DNA of 64,000 nucleotides. Source: Dissophora ornata (taxonomy: Eukaryota; Mortierellomycota; Mortierellomycetes; Mortierellales; Mortierellaceae). Each line of letters opens with the position of its first letter. Position 1 is the stretch's first letter. Of the stretch, positions 1 to 10,599 are shown piece after piece. The stretch is from contig MU616624.1 of assembly GCA_025201705.1 (NCBI GenBank), positions 1-64,000 of the forward strand. The letters run 5' to 3'. The translations under genes were made by a program, and so were the position numbers. Below the pieces are notes generated by a model. The model was not told the DNA's origin. It ran no database searches and saw only the letters and a list, made by a program, of their open reading frames with translations.

Positions 1-1827
1 AAAAAACGCGAAAGAAGCCTTTCTCCCTCGGGATATTCTTTCGGCTTAGCTTGTCGCTGTTCTATTCTTATGAGTTTCCTGGTAACTTACTAATCTGAGG
101 GTCATGTTTACATATTTTGTTGGCGATGCAAAGAGTGGAGTGCAAAGGAGATTGTTGAAGAACCAATGTGGTTAGGCTATAAATAATAATAACAGTGTTT
201 GGAGCTCATTCCAGAGAACTACAATACAGGTATCTACATTAATCATATGAAGATGTACGGTTTGTGTACAGTACTCTGTACTAGGCAGAAGAGAGCCTTT
301 GATCTCTCGTCCGGGAAGACGTTCGAGAGCAGGGCATGTCTGCAGGAACGAGCGTCATCCGGGGCATTTTGATAATGCGAGATGGTGGAGGCAGTGCTGT
401 GTGACACGGGCCGCGCCCAGGTCGATCTCGGGGCAGTGGCACCGTCACAGGATCGCTGGAAAAGGTCATTCTCATCCACGCCACAGGCTGTGGTTTGAGC
501 GACAAACTTCATTAAACCCGTGTGGTGGCAAGGCTTTGGACGGGATGTGCGACCAAGCGGGAAAATGGGAGAGGAACAGAGTTTAGTGTGATTGGCGGAG
601 GAGGCGTTCGTGGACAGGGCGCTAAAAATAGACGCGACATAGATTCATGTATTTTTATTTTCCGCTGGACGGAACGGGCACGCACGCCCTCTGTAAGTGC
701 AAGCAAGCAAGTGGCGGAAACGGTGCGCACCTGCCAGCATGGCGGGGCATCTCTCGCTTTGCAGGACAGCCAAGCGCAGGCGCTGTTGTGTGCATGTGTG
801 GCACTGCGCCCACCCACACCGACGCAGGCCAGACCCCGACAGGGAATGTGCTGCACACGCCTGTCCAAAACACAGGCAGAGAAGAGGCAGGCAACCACGA
901 GTATATACATGTACATTATATACAGGGTGGGTTGCAGCTGGATATGTAGCAGCAGGGTATCGCGGTGGGAGCTATTATTGTAGCCGGAAAGAAAGAGCCA
1001 GAGCTAGAGCCACAGTTGGTGCTTGAGCCGGAGCAGAGCACAAGAGTACGTGTACATGTACAGTAAGCAGGGAGCACCCTGCCAATATACGCCTGCCCTG
1101 CCATGGTTTGCGTCCGCGACTCGCCAGGAAAATATTAAATTAACAGCAAAACCTAATGTGGCACTCAAACGGCAGCGCACTCGGGGCACGACTGCCGACT
1201 ATTGGATGTTTTATTTGTTGATTCAGTCCTCTGTGCTCTATTGAATGTATGGAATGGAATTCAATCCATTGTCGTGTCGAAGCCCTTCTTGGGGCGGGTG
1301 TGCTTACTCGATGGCTCGTTGCTCATCATCTTTCATCCGCCTCACCATCCTCATCATCTTTATCCCCTCATCTCCATCCTCATCCTCATCCTCATCTTCA
1401 TCTCCATCCTCATCCGTTTCTGCGTGCTTGTCAAGCTCGTCGGTGCAGATACGGCTTTTCATCGGTACTACACGTCGTTCATTTTCTTTCCGGTGCTGTC
1501 CCTGTACGTCCCACGCACTCGTTACTCATATGCTCTCGTAGCTCCTTCATTGTCACTCACAATCATCGTTCCTCTGTTTCTTTTTCTCATCAGCTGCATC
1601 TATACCTCATCCTTCCTTCCTTCCTTCCTCCCCTCCAAACTTGTATCTCGCACTCAGACAGGAGCTCCCTCCCCCCCGTTCCTGAAAATAATACCCGGTC
1701 ATCACAATATCCATCGCAGCAATATCTCTTCATTACACGAAACGGCCCTGCGCCTGTCGATTGACCAGCAAACAGCAACAGCCCCTTCAGCGACAACTGC
1801 AACCACAACGGACTCGATCACAGTAAT
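1..1827. other. Upstream region of the chitin synthase, no gene seen
   Basis: No reading frame here has convincing coding character. The stretch at 1322-1413 is a pyrimidine-rich run of repeated TCATCC-like units on the plus strand, and 1607-1631 holds CTTC repeats. Such pyrimidine tracts are common in fungal promoters and 5' leaders, so this is probably the promoter and untranslated leader of the chitin synthase that starts at 1828. Upstream ATGs at 1202, 1245 and 1249 open frames that could act as uORFs, but nothing shows that they are translated. Confidence 0.5.
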
Positions 1828-4800
1828 ATGTCTGGTAGACCGAGTGGTGTAGGGATGAGGCCCGGCGGCCCAGGCGGTGTGCGTCGCGGCGCCACCCTGA
1901 GCCGCGGCAAGACCCTCTCCCGCCCTGATCGATTCCAAACCCCCGAGACCATGTTCAAGAAGCGCACGGAGGACGAGCCTGCGTCATGCTGGGTCGTCTG
2001 TTCACGTATCCTTACCTGCTGGGCCCTGCCGCCGTTCATGAAGATGTGTGGCCTCCACGATAAGCCTGTCCAGCAGGCCTGGAGAGAAAAGTTCACACTC
2101 TGTGTCATCATCTTGATGATCGGAGGCATGGTGGCCTTCCTGACGATCGGATTCTCGCTCCTGCTCTGCCCGGCCGCGGAAAGAGCGGGCAGTCAGACGT
2201 TTGTGCGATACGGTGACACAGCTTGTAAGAATACACTGCGGGAGCTGCACGACTCTGTGGAATGAAACGGTCCAGGGGCTAACGGCCTCTGCCTTGCGAT
2301 GGTCACAACGCGCGTCTGTGCCTGCAAGATGAAGAAGGGGGGGGGGATGCATGCGCCACGCCGAACGCGGAACTCACACTGCTCTTGTCTATTTTCTTAC
2401 CCCCTGTGCTTCTTTCTAGCGCCTGGCTTGTATGGTGTCAACGGCGAGCTCTGGAACTTTGAAAATGCAAAGTACCCTGCTGGCTTCACCCCCGCGCTCT
2501 ACGAGCCAGCAGGCGATATCAGCAACCTCTTTGTTCACGGCAAAAATGCAGCCAGTTGTGTGGGTCTTACCAGTGCTGCTGCCCGATTCGACAATTGCAA
2601 TACGCTCGCAGGAGGCTGCGTAAACAATGCCACTGCCGCAACCTACCTCCCCACCATTGGAGCTGTCAAGGTGGCCACATTGAAGCCTGGTTATGACTGG
2701 AGCCAGATGGCGCTGTCCGAGCTCGCGAACTACATGGTTATTGATGGTAACGTACTGAATCTCGACGGATACTTCAAAACGTACAAGAACGCCATCGCGG
2801 GGGATGAGCTCGACGCCATCTTCCGTGTTGTGAGGAATACGCCTATGCCCCAATCAGGACGCGACGCCACAAAGCTGTTCTTCAGACGCGACTCTCTCAA
2901 GAATTCCGCCTCTTGCCTCGTCGACAAGTTTGGCGCTGGATTCATTGACAAAGCCACGCCTGGCTGTTTCGCTGCGGACTTGTTCATCTATGTGTCCATG
3001 ACTGTCGTCTTGGGCATTGTAATGTCTCGCTTCGTCATGGCCGTTATCTTCAGTTGGTTCCTCTCTGCCAAGCTCGCCAAGCCCCCACCAAAGACCAAGG
3101 TGCACACCATGGCCTCAGCAGCTTCTTCGGGTTCTACCCTCTCAGGCTCGACCATTGCTGCTCCTGGCCCAGGAAAGGCCCTCTCCCGCACTCCCACCGG
3201 AGCGAGCATTGCAGGGGTTGCAGGGGCCAATGTCATGGAACTCCATACAGTCTTGCTTGTGACCTGTTACTCCGAGGGAGAGTCCTCCCTCCGCACCACC
3301 ATCGAGTCCCTGGCCGCGACGGAATACCCAGATAACAAAAAACTGCTCTTTATTATTTGCGACGGCATCATCACAGGATCTGGAAACGACCGCTCGACTC
3401 CCGATATCTGCTCCAGTCTGATGGAGCTCGATCCCGCCTTTGACTCTGACCCAACACCCCAGTCCTACATTGCTGTCGCGGCCGGATCTAAGCAACACAA
3501 TCGTTGCAAGGTCTATGCAGGATACTTTCGCTGGAAGAACAAGCGCGTGCCCACAGTGTTGATTGTCAAGTGCGGTAATGAGGAGGAGCAGGATAAGCCC
3601 AAGGCTGGAAACAGAGGAAAGCGCGACTCCCAGTTGATCCTGATGAACTTTTTCTCGCGTGTGACATACAACGACCGCATGACCCCCCTGGACTATGAGC
3701 TGTTCCGAAAGATCCAGCATTTGATGCAGGTCACGCCGGACAAATTTGAGATTGTTCTGATGGTGGACGCGGATACGAAGGTATACCCAAGTTCGGTCCG
3801 TTTGCTGATTAACTGCATCAACAACGACCCGCTGATTATGGGTCTCTGCGGCGAGACCAAGATCGCAAACAAGCGTCAGTCGTGGGTCACGGCGATTCAA
3901 GTCTTTGAGTACTACATCTCGCATCATCTCGGAAAGGGATTCGAGTCGGTATTTGGAGGTGTTACCTGTTTGCCTGGATGTTTCTGTATGTACCGCCTCA
4001 AGGCCCGCAAGGGCGACGACTGGGTTCCCATCATCACCAAGCCTGAGATTGTTCAGGAATACTCGCAAAATATTGTCGAAACCCTCCACCAAAAGAACCT
4101 GCTGCTCCTAGGAGAAGATCGTTTCCTGACCACTCTCATGCTCCGCAACTTTCCACACCGCAAGATGATGTTTATGCCCCAAGCCATTTGCAAGACTGTC
4201 GTCCCTGACGAGTTTAATGTCCTGCTCTCACAAAGACGTCGCTGGATCAACTCGACTATCCACAATCTCCTGGAACTGGTGCTCGTCCGCAACCTGTGTG
4301 GAACCTTTTGCTTCTCGATGCAGTTTGTTATTTTCATGGAGTTGATTGGAACTGTGACCCTGCCCGTGGCCATGATCCTGATGCTCGTGCTGATTGTCAA
4401 CTTGTCGCGCACGGTCATCACAGTGTGGACGCAGGCGATTCCTCTAATCATGCTCGTCCTTGTCCTGACCTTGCCCGCCATCCTGATTCTGCTCACCACC
4501 CGCAAGCTGATCTATATCGCCTGGATGCTCGTCTATCTGATGGCCCTTCCCGTCTGGAACTTTATCCTCCCCGTTTACGCATACTGGCATTTCGACGATT
4601 TCTCCTGGGGAGAGACCAGAAAGGTCGCTGGAGAGGCCAAGGGCGAGGCCCATGGAAACGCCGACGGAACGTTTGATGCCTCCAGCGTTCCTCTCAAGCG
4701 ATGGGATGACTATGAGAAAGCTCGTGTCCGTCAGGTGAAGCGTATCGAACGTGCCGAACGTCAGCGTGGTCAGGGATCACCTTATGCTCGCAGTACTGGA

Positions 4801-5196
4801 GCGCCCAGTGTCTACACCGACGATAACGAATCTGATATGCTGAGCGACTTGGGCCCACAACAATTCCACCATGACTATAATGGTCGCCAAGCCATGAGTA
4901 CTCCGCTGGCCGGGAACCAGGCTCGGCCACTAATGGGTTATGGTGGATCTATGGGACCCGGAGGGCCAGGATCACGATACGGACCACCTTCGCCCGGATC
5001 TAACCTGCAGCCTCCACTGTCGCCTCATTCCCCTGGTTGGCAACAGTCCGGGGGTCCACCATCCACTAGCTGGCAACAGTCTGGAGGTCCACCATCCCCT
5101 GGCGCGCCAATGATGCCGCCTCCCATTAGCCCCGGTGGCATGCGGAGGAATCGTGACGGACCCGGATCGCCGCCGGCTTCACCTGGAGAGATGTAG
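1828..5196 (+). CDS. Class IV chitin synthase (CHS3-like)
   Basis: Family 2 glycosyltransferase that makes cell-wall chitin from UDP-GlcNAc at the plasma membrane. Exons are 1828-2212 and 2421-1 (i.e. 2420)-5196; the 207-bp intron (2213-2419) joins in phase, giving 1053 residues. A membrane segment lies near residues 91-113, another after about residue 310, and several more follow the catalytic core. Catalytic signatures are present: D578-A-D580, E694-D695-R696 and QRRRW at 733-737, followed by the SWGETR motif typical of class IV enzymes after the last membrane helix. The C-terminal tail (about 130 residues) is Pro/Gly/Ser-rich with two near-copies of a WQQSGGPPS unit and looks disordered. 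Length is close to that of yeast Chs3 (1165). The gene converges with the next one, whose stop is 173 bp away. Family assignment is secure; class IV rests on topology and the SWGETR motif. Confidence 0.93.
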
Positions 5197-5369
5197 ATAG
5201 TCCCTTTCTCTCCTCACCATGACAATAGATGCACATTTTTTCAGACAGAGAGAATTGTAGAAAACCGAAAACATTACAATATACAGCACTATGCAAAACC
5301 AAACTGTGTAATTGTATATTTGTTGCTTTGATTGATTGATGGTATATGATGTTGATATATGTTGGAGAT

Positions 5370-7361
5370 TTATACAATATCGAGAGGAGTCTTTAGACCA
5401 CCCTTGGGGACTCGTGGCATTCTTCCGCCCATCCGGGGCTCACTTTCGAAGCCAAGCACTTCCGATCCTACAGGCGACCAAACTCGTGGCTGCGGGCCAA
5501 TATCAACTCCCTGTTCATGATCAGCCGCATTGACGGAAGGGGTTGGAATAGAGGGAGGAGGGACACTAGGGAGAGAAGGAACGTGTGGCATAGAGCCTCC
5601 GTCTGGCGGTGGATTTATGCCAAGGGCAGTCATGCTCATGTCTCTAACCGATATAGGTCGTGTAGCCCTAGGGATCGGTGGAGGAACAGGCGAAGGCGAA
5701 GGCGAAGGCGAAGGGGTTGCCGCTGGAGGTGGAGGTGGAGGAAATCGAAATGATTGTGCGGTAGTAGAGCTGACATCAGGCCGCGCTATTGTCTGTCTGG
5801 GGGGAACGGATGGCTGCTCGGTTTCAAAAAAGTCGTAGAACCCGGCCGAGGGTTGCGAGCTATGTTTGCGGGGCGCAGGCGGCGACTCTGTAGTAGGTGG
5901 GATAAGTAAAATGGTAGGAGGTGGCGGGCAGTAGTAAGGATTTAAGGCTTTGTCGATAGGTGGAGGTGGTGGGTAGTATGTTGACTGTGGCAGCGATTGT
6001 GGTGGTTCAGGGCTGACGGATCCGATGGGACTGAAGGGACGGATGAGAGAGAGCGAACGACCATTCAAAGAAGTCTCTGTACGAGGCGCCTGGAGTGGAA
6101 GTCCTTGTCCTTGCCCTTGCCCTTGTCCCTGTCCTTGTCCCTGTCCCTGTCCTCGCCCTTGTCCTTGTTGTGGCTCTTCCCGAGGTGGGCGTTGCACAGA
6201 CGGGAATGGCTGTTGATGAGCTGGATGATATTGTTGTGATGCTCGCTGCTGATGTTGCTGCTCCTGATGCTGGGGGGATTGATGATCTGATGAAGACACG
6301 CGTCGGTCTCTACCCATGTCCTGCAGCATACTGCTTTGGCTGATGGCCCCAGTCCTGGTATTCATGGTTGTGCGATGAGGGATGAACTTGGGCCGCATAG
6401 TTGATTGCGCTGTTACAGCAGGCGTAAGGCTCCTTGCTGCCATGGCCTGGGATGTACCTTGCCCCGGGAGCTCCGTCGTTGCTTCGTGGCCCTGGCCCTG
6501 ACCTTGCCGCGAATCCTCTGCGTCCGCTGTCCTGTACAGCTCTTCGATGGGGGGAACCTGTCGATAATACTCCAGAGGCGGCTTTTTGCGCCACCAATCG
6601 GGCTGGTGCTCATCCTGATCATCCTGAGGCTGCTGCTGTTGCCGTTGGTTCAATTGTTGGAGTTGGTTTCCATAACTATCTTCCATATCTTCTACAGCGA
6701 GAGCATCATTGGCATGACGCTTGCCTCGACCAGACATTGAGTCGTTGTTAGAGGGTATCCCTCCGGGGCGGTTCTGGATGTTGCTTGGCCTGTAGTCAGG
6801 TATGGCTGGTAGAAGACCATTGGTGTTATCGCCGATCATGCGCTGTTGCTGATTCAGCTCAGCCTCGCCCGACTGCTCTCCTTTCCGCTTGGTCCCTCGC
6901 CTTCGTCTGAGAATAAGGCCTGCAATCACAACGATGATGACAAGGACTCCGAGGGCGATACCGACGATTATTCCAGTAGCAGGCTTTGGGGAGGATCCAT
7001 CGGTGATAGATCCGCCGCCGGCATCTGCACCTGCAGAAGGAGTATGTGAATGGGTGCGTGAAGGGGTGGTTAAGAGGGAAGAAGAGGTAACGAGCCCTGC
7101 TGTTGTAGTTGTTATAGCTGTAGTTGTTATAGTTGTGTTTGTGTTGGCAACTGTAGTGGTCTTCGTGGAGGGAGCTGCTGCCGTAGTGGTTGGTTTTGCG
7201 GTGGATACGGGGACGACGACAGTAGTTGTCTTTGGCTTCTGCTTTGGGACGGTTGGTGAAGCAAGCAGGGTGTACAGCTGTGCGTGGAGCGCTTGTTCCT
7301 GAGCAACAGGGCCAGGGCGGAGGATTGGCGGAGCAGGGGGACTCTCCTTGCGGCGAGCCAT
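5370..7361 (-). CDS. Low-complexity single-pass membrane protein, function unknown
   Basis: An intronless 663-residue frame. The first 125 residues are Thr/Pro/Ser-rich (mucin-like, probably O-glycosylated if exposed), followed by one hydrophobic segment at about 130-151 and an arginine-rich stop-transfer stretch. The remaining 500 residues form a cytoplasmic-type tail rich in Gln, Pro and Ser, with a run of Gly-Gln repeats (coding 6103-6168) and several proline runs that could bind SH3 or WW domains. This layout resembles fungal cell-surface sensors, but no ligand-binding domain is visible and I see no signal peptide at the chosen start, so a short upstream exon may be missing. Just upstream lie short tandem repeats of GGATG type (7378-7425) and of GAGTC type (7438-7465). 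Function is not assigned. The long open frame and clear topology support a real gene. Confidence 0.7.
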   Translation of the reverse strand: MARRKESPPAPPILRPGPVAQEQALHAQLYTLLASPTVPKQKPKTTTVVVPVSTAKPTTTAAAPSTKTTTVANTNTTITTTAITTTTAGLVTSSSLLTTPSRTHSHTPSAGADAGGGSITDGSSPKPATGIIVGIALGVLVIIVVIAGLILRRRRGTKRKGEQSGEAELNQQQRMIGDNTNGLLPAIPDYRPSNIQNRPGGIPSNNDSMSGRGKRHANDALAVEDMEDSYGNQLQQLNQRQQQQPQDDQDEHQPDWWRKKPPLEYYRQVPPIEELYRTADAEDSRQGQGQGHEATTELPGQGTSQAMAARSLTPAVTAQSTMRPKFIPHRTTMNTRTGAISQSSMLQDMGRDRRVSSSDHQSPQHQEQQHQQRASQQYHPAHQQPFPSVQRPPREEPQQGQGRGQGQGQGQGQGQGQGQGLPLQAPRTETSLNGRSLSLIRPFSPIGSVSPEPPQSLPQSTYYPPPPPIDKALNPYYCPPPPTILLIPPTTESPPAPRKHSSQPSAGFYDFFETEQPSVPPRQTIARPDVSSTTAQSFRFPPPPPPAATPSPSPSPSPVPPPIPRATRPISVRDMSMTALGINPPPDGGSMPHVPSLPSVPPPSIPTPSVNAADHEQGVDIGPQPRVWSPVGSEVLGFESEPRMGGRMPRVPKGGLKTPLDIV

Positions 7362-10300
7362 TGGGCGTAATATGTAGGGATGGGATGGAATGGGATGGGT
7401 GGGTGGATGGATGGATGAATGGATGAATTAAGGAATCGAGTCAAGTCGAGTCGAGTCGAGTCGAGGCCTGGAAACGTTTTTGTTGCACAATCTTTATAAT
7501 TGCCCGACTTCCCTCGAACTAAAATTCGTGCAATGACCCTGATGAAACCATGAGCAATCAGATCAAGCAGCATGCTAGCGTCATGCTATACCCACATGCA
7601 ATACACGTATCTCTTTTGCCTTGTCAGCGCGGGTCCAATGTTCTCGTCATGACCAGAGAGAGTACATCCGTGCAAAGAGGCCTGTCTTCTTGCCCGCGCT
7701 TGAAAACAAAAGGGATATCTCAAAGATTGCGAACGTGTTTCTTAGCCACGCTCTCCGCCACAGCAAGGGGGGTTGGCTTGGAGAATAAACGGGCGTAAGG
7801 CTGCTGTGCGTCGCCCAACTTTGATCAAGATTCAGTTGCCTATGAGATCAGTATATCGAGAGCCACAAGGCACTATCAGATAGAGGGTACACGTTCCCGT
7901 TACCGTTGCTTCCCCTTTCATCAAATGCTGTTTGTATTTTTATGCCGTTTACCCGGATCCACTCGTGGAATATTCCGTGAGCCATTTCGAAATAAAAATC
8001 GGTAACACAAGTCCTACCAGATATTCAACCGTTACCGCACAATCGATCGCCGTGTTCCTTGGGACAAAGAGGTATCGGCAGAAGTGACAGCTGCACAGAC
8101 CGCTTCGCTTCAAACAAAGTCCCCTCTCAACCGACTGCGATATTCGATCAAAAAAGCGCGCTTGAAACACAGCACGAACCACCCCGCAGTATGAAGCAGT
8201 ATGGATATAAAGCCTTAAAAGAAGCCACCAGAGAACCCATCTGAGCACGACTCTCATGCCCCCGAAATGAAGAACAGGAAGAACAAAGAAGACAACGAGT
8301 AAGAAGGAGATGGCAGTGGATTGATGTGGCCCGTGCTCTGCTGTGGGAATGTCCCACAGAACGCCTCAATAGTCTATTGAGGCTGTGTGAGCCCAATTTA
8401 GCGCCCGAAGTGGACCGCAGTCTCCAGGAAGACGTCCGCTACGTAGCCAACACCGTCCGATCATGCCAATAACTCGTTGGTCTTGAATAGACCCGCAATT
8501 AGGACAAAACTGCAATGCCCTTGAACGCAATTGCTTCGACCTGTTTCACAGCAGAGCTCAAGTGACACTACAGAAATGGTAGCTTCGAGTTCCAAGGAAA
8601 AGGTGAAGTGCTGACTTTCAGTTACCATTGTCTAACTCGAGAGTGACCCAAAACAATATAAAACCGACAGTATCAACTTCTCTAAGATGTAACAGTTCAA
8701 GAACTAAAAGGAGAAGGTATGCTTTCTAGTTAAACGAGCGCATCATCAAAATCCTCAGTGATGTATCCTCAGTCAAAAAATCCCATCTTCTTGAACCAGA
8801 CTTGCAAGAGCCGCGCTATCACCTAGAGAACAGCTTTCATCATGCTTCATGTCGTTTCCAGAGGACGAGCCAGTTGTCATCCGTTGGCGGAGTGAGCCCC
8901 TCAAGACAAAACTTCAGCAATTCGCCAAACTCGACTTCACTGACTTTCCTTCGTAGCACTACGTAATGAGCTGGTTGTCAATGATAGACGACTGGACTGG
9001 TGTATGATGATAGAGAAGAGTAGACGAAAGGAGTATAAGGAATGCGGAAGAAATAGAGGACTAGGTATTTAATGTACTGCAGACTGGGGTTCTCTAGAAT
9101 GTTACTATGGGGTATCTATACACGATAACTGGGGATATCTCAAAGTCAACAGTAAAGGCGAGAGTCCCGGACATGGATCTCTCGGCATATGGTAATGCCA
9201 TATCATCATATGTGGCGCCATCCCTCGGATCTCGTTGTCACGGCTTCGAGTTCGTCCATCAGTTCCATGCGAGCAGCTACAATCATTTCTCCGAGTTAGG
9301 TCGTTTTATTATCCGTTAGCCCGGTCGACTGACGGTCGACTGGGCAAGGACCGGATCCAACTGCCAAAAAAAAAAAAAACTGCCGGCTGGAAACCCCACT
9401 TACAGTGCTGAGGTATTTCGTGATCTTGTCGCAGATAGCTTGGCGGTTCCTCGAAAACAGCTTCTGGGTTATGGCGGGTGCCGAAATTGACTACAGTGAT
9501 AGGCTGAAATAACGTCACTGGGAACACCTTGGAGTGAGACAAGTGGCGACGTTTTCGCGACGCACTAGCAACGGTAATGGATGTGGGCGTGGTGTAGTAG
9601 ATGTAAGCACAATGAGCAGAGGGTCAGGTGACAGGGTCGGTGGTCTTGGTCGAAACCCTCGGATGTAGCGAGACAGTTCACTCATCCATAGAGTGAAGCT
9701 GCTTTGTGGCATTGAAAAACCAATCGAGCTCGCGTGGTCGGACGCGTTTTTCGTCGTGTGTAGACAGGAAGTAGTGCATGGACGCCTAGAGATTTCTTTT
9801 CGCACGCATTGACGCAGCTCCCCAAGCGCGCATGGAATTATCACGCGAGGAGTCAAGGAACAACAGTTGTGCGAATGACGTATCCGACATAAGGGACGCG
9901 AAGGGCAAGCCAATCATGAGCTCGGGGCCATGGACGTGTATCAGAACAGAGACGGCAATATGAAGATATAGTATTCAAACAGCATAACAAACTCTTATTC
10001 AGCGACGAAGGCAAGCGAGCCTAGGAAATCTACGAACTCTACAGGGTCTTTAGTTTGTAGCAGGTGCGATTTGAGGTGCTGTCTCGTTTGGGCTTGTAGC
10101 GCCGTTGGTTTCCTCTTCCTCTTGCCATTCTGAACAACATTTTACGCCTCTTCATCAAAGTCCTGAGCGAGTTTGTACAATCCTCTGACTTTAATTGATG
10201 TAGCCTGAAATCGTCTCCCAAATCCTCCAACTCTAAACCTACAGACACCTCTTCTTGTATATCGCGAACCAAAGCGATAGAAAGACAGCAGCGCCAGTTT

Positions 10301-10599
10301 GAAATTGGGGAGAAAGGATTTCCGTGTGGGAGGTCGATTCACTCGATGCGACATGCTGTGCTCGTCGGTGTCTACTGGCACAGGAACTATGAAAGGAAGG
10401 GACTTTTACTCAAGTGGATGTTGCAGCTCGCGTTTTCGGTGACAGGCCATGGTTGTTTCAGGGAATGGAGAGGAGGTAAGAGTACAAGGCTCGAACATGT
10501 TCGTGCATATTCGCGTTGTTCATTGCGACGTTCGCATGTGATGGCCGGGCTGCTACAACAGTATTGCTTTCAACGTCCCTCTCTAGCTCCTTTTCTTTA
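7362..10599. other. 3.2-kb gene-poor interval
   Basis: Between two head-on genes I find no frame with recognisable protein similarity except the short open stretch at 8245-8472, listed separately. A 13-A run lies at 9367-9379. Small frames around 9100-9320, 9515-9913 and 10039-10381 have no domain, no convincing start context and unbalanced composition, and I treat them as chance. Confidence 0.5.
8245..8472 (+). other. Orphan open stretch, possible exon remnant
   Basis: This frame runs between an in-frame TGA (8242-8244) and a TAA (8470-8472). It reads as a basic stretch followed by a well-balanced Leu/Glu/Arg-rich segment containing WQWIDVARALLWECPTERLN. The composition is more protein-like than surrounding frames, but there is no ATG and no domain I recognise. 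It could be a terminal exon of an unrecognised gene or a relic. Confidence 0.2.

Noticed and set aside
1202..1852. 216-codon open frame upstream of the chitin synthase
   Set aside because: Composition follows the pyrimidine-rich repeats and it overlaps the chitin synthase start; no domain.
10039..10381. Basic small frames on the minus strand downstream of the DUF900 gene
   Set aside because: No domain, no promoter or splice support, and two overlapping frames are equally open.
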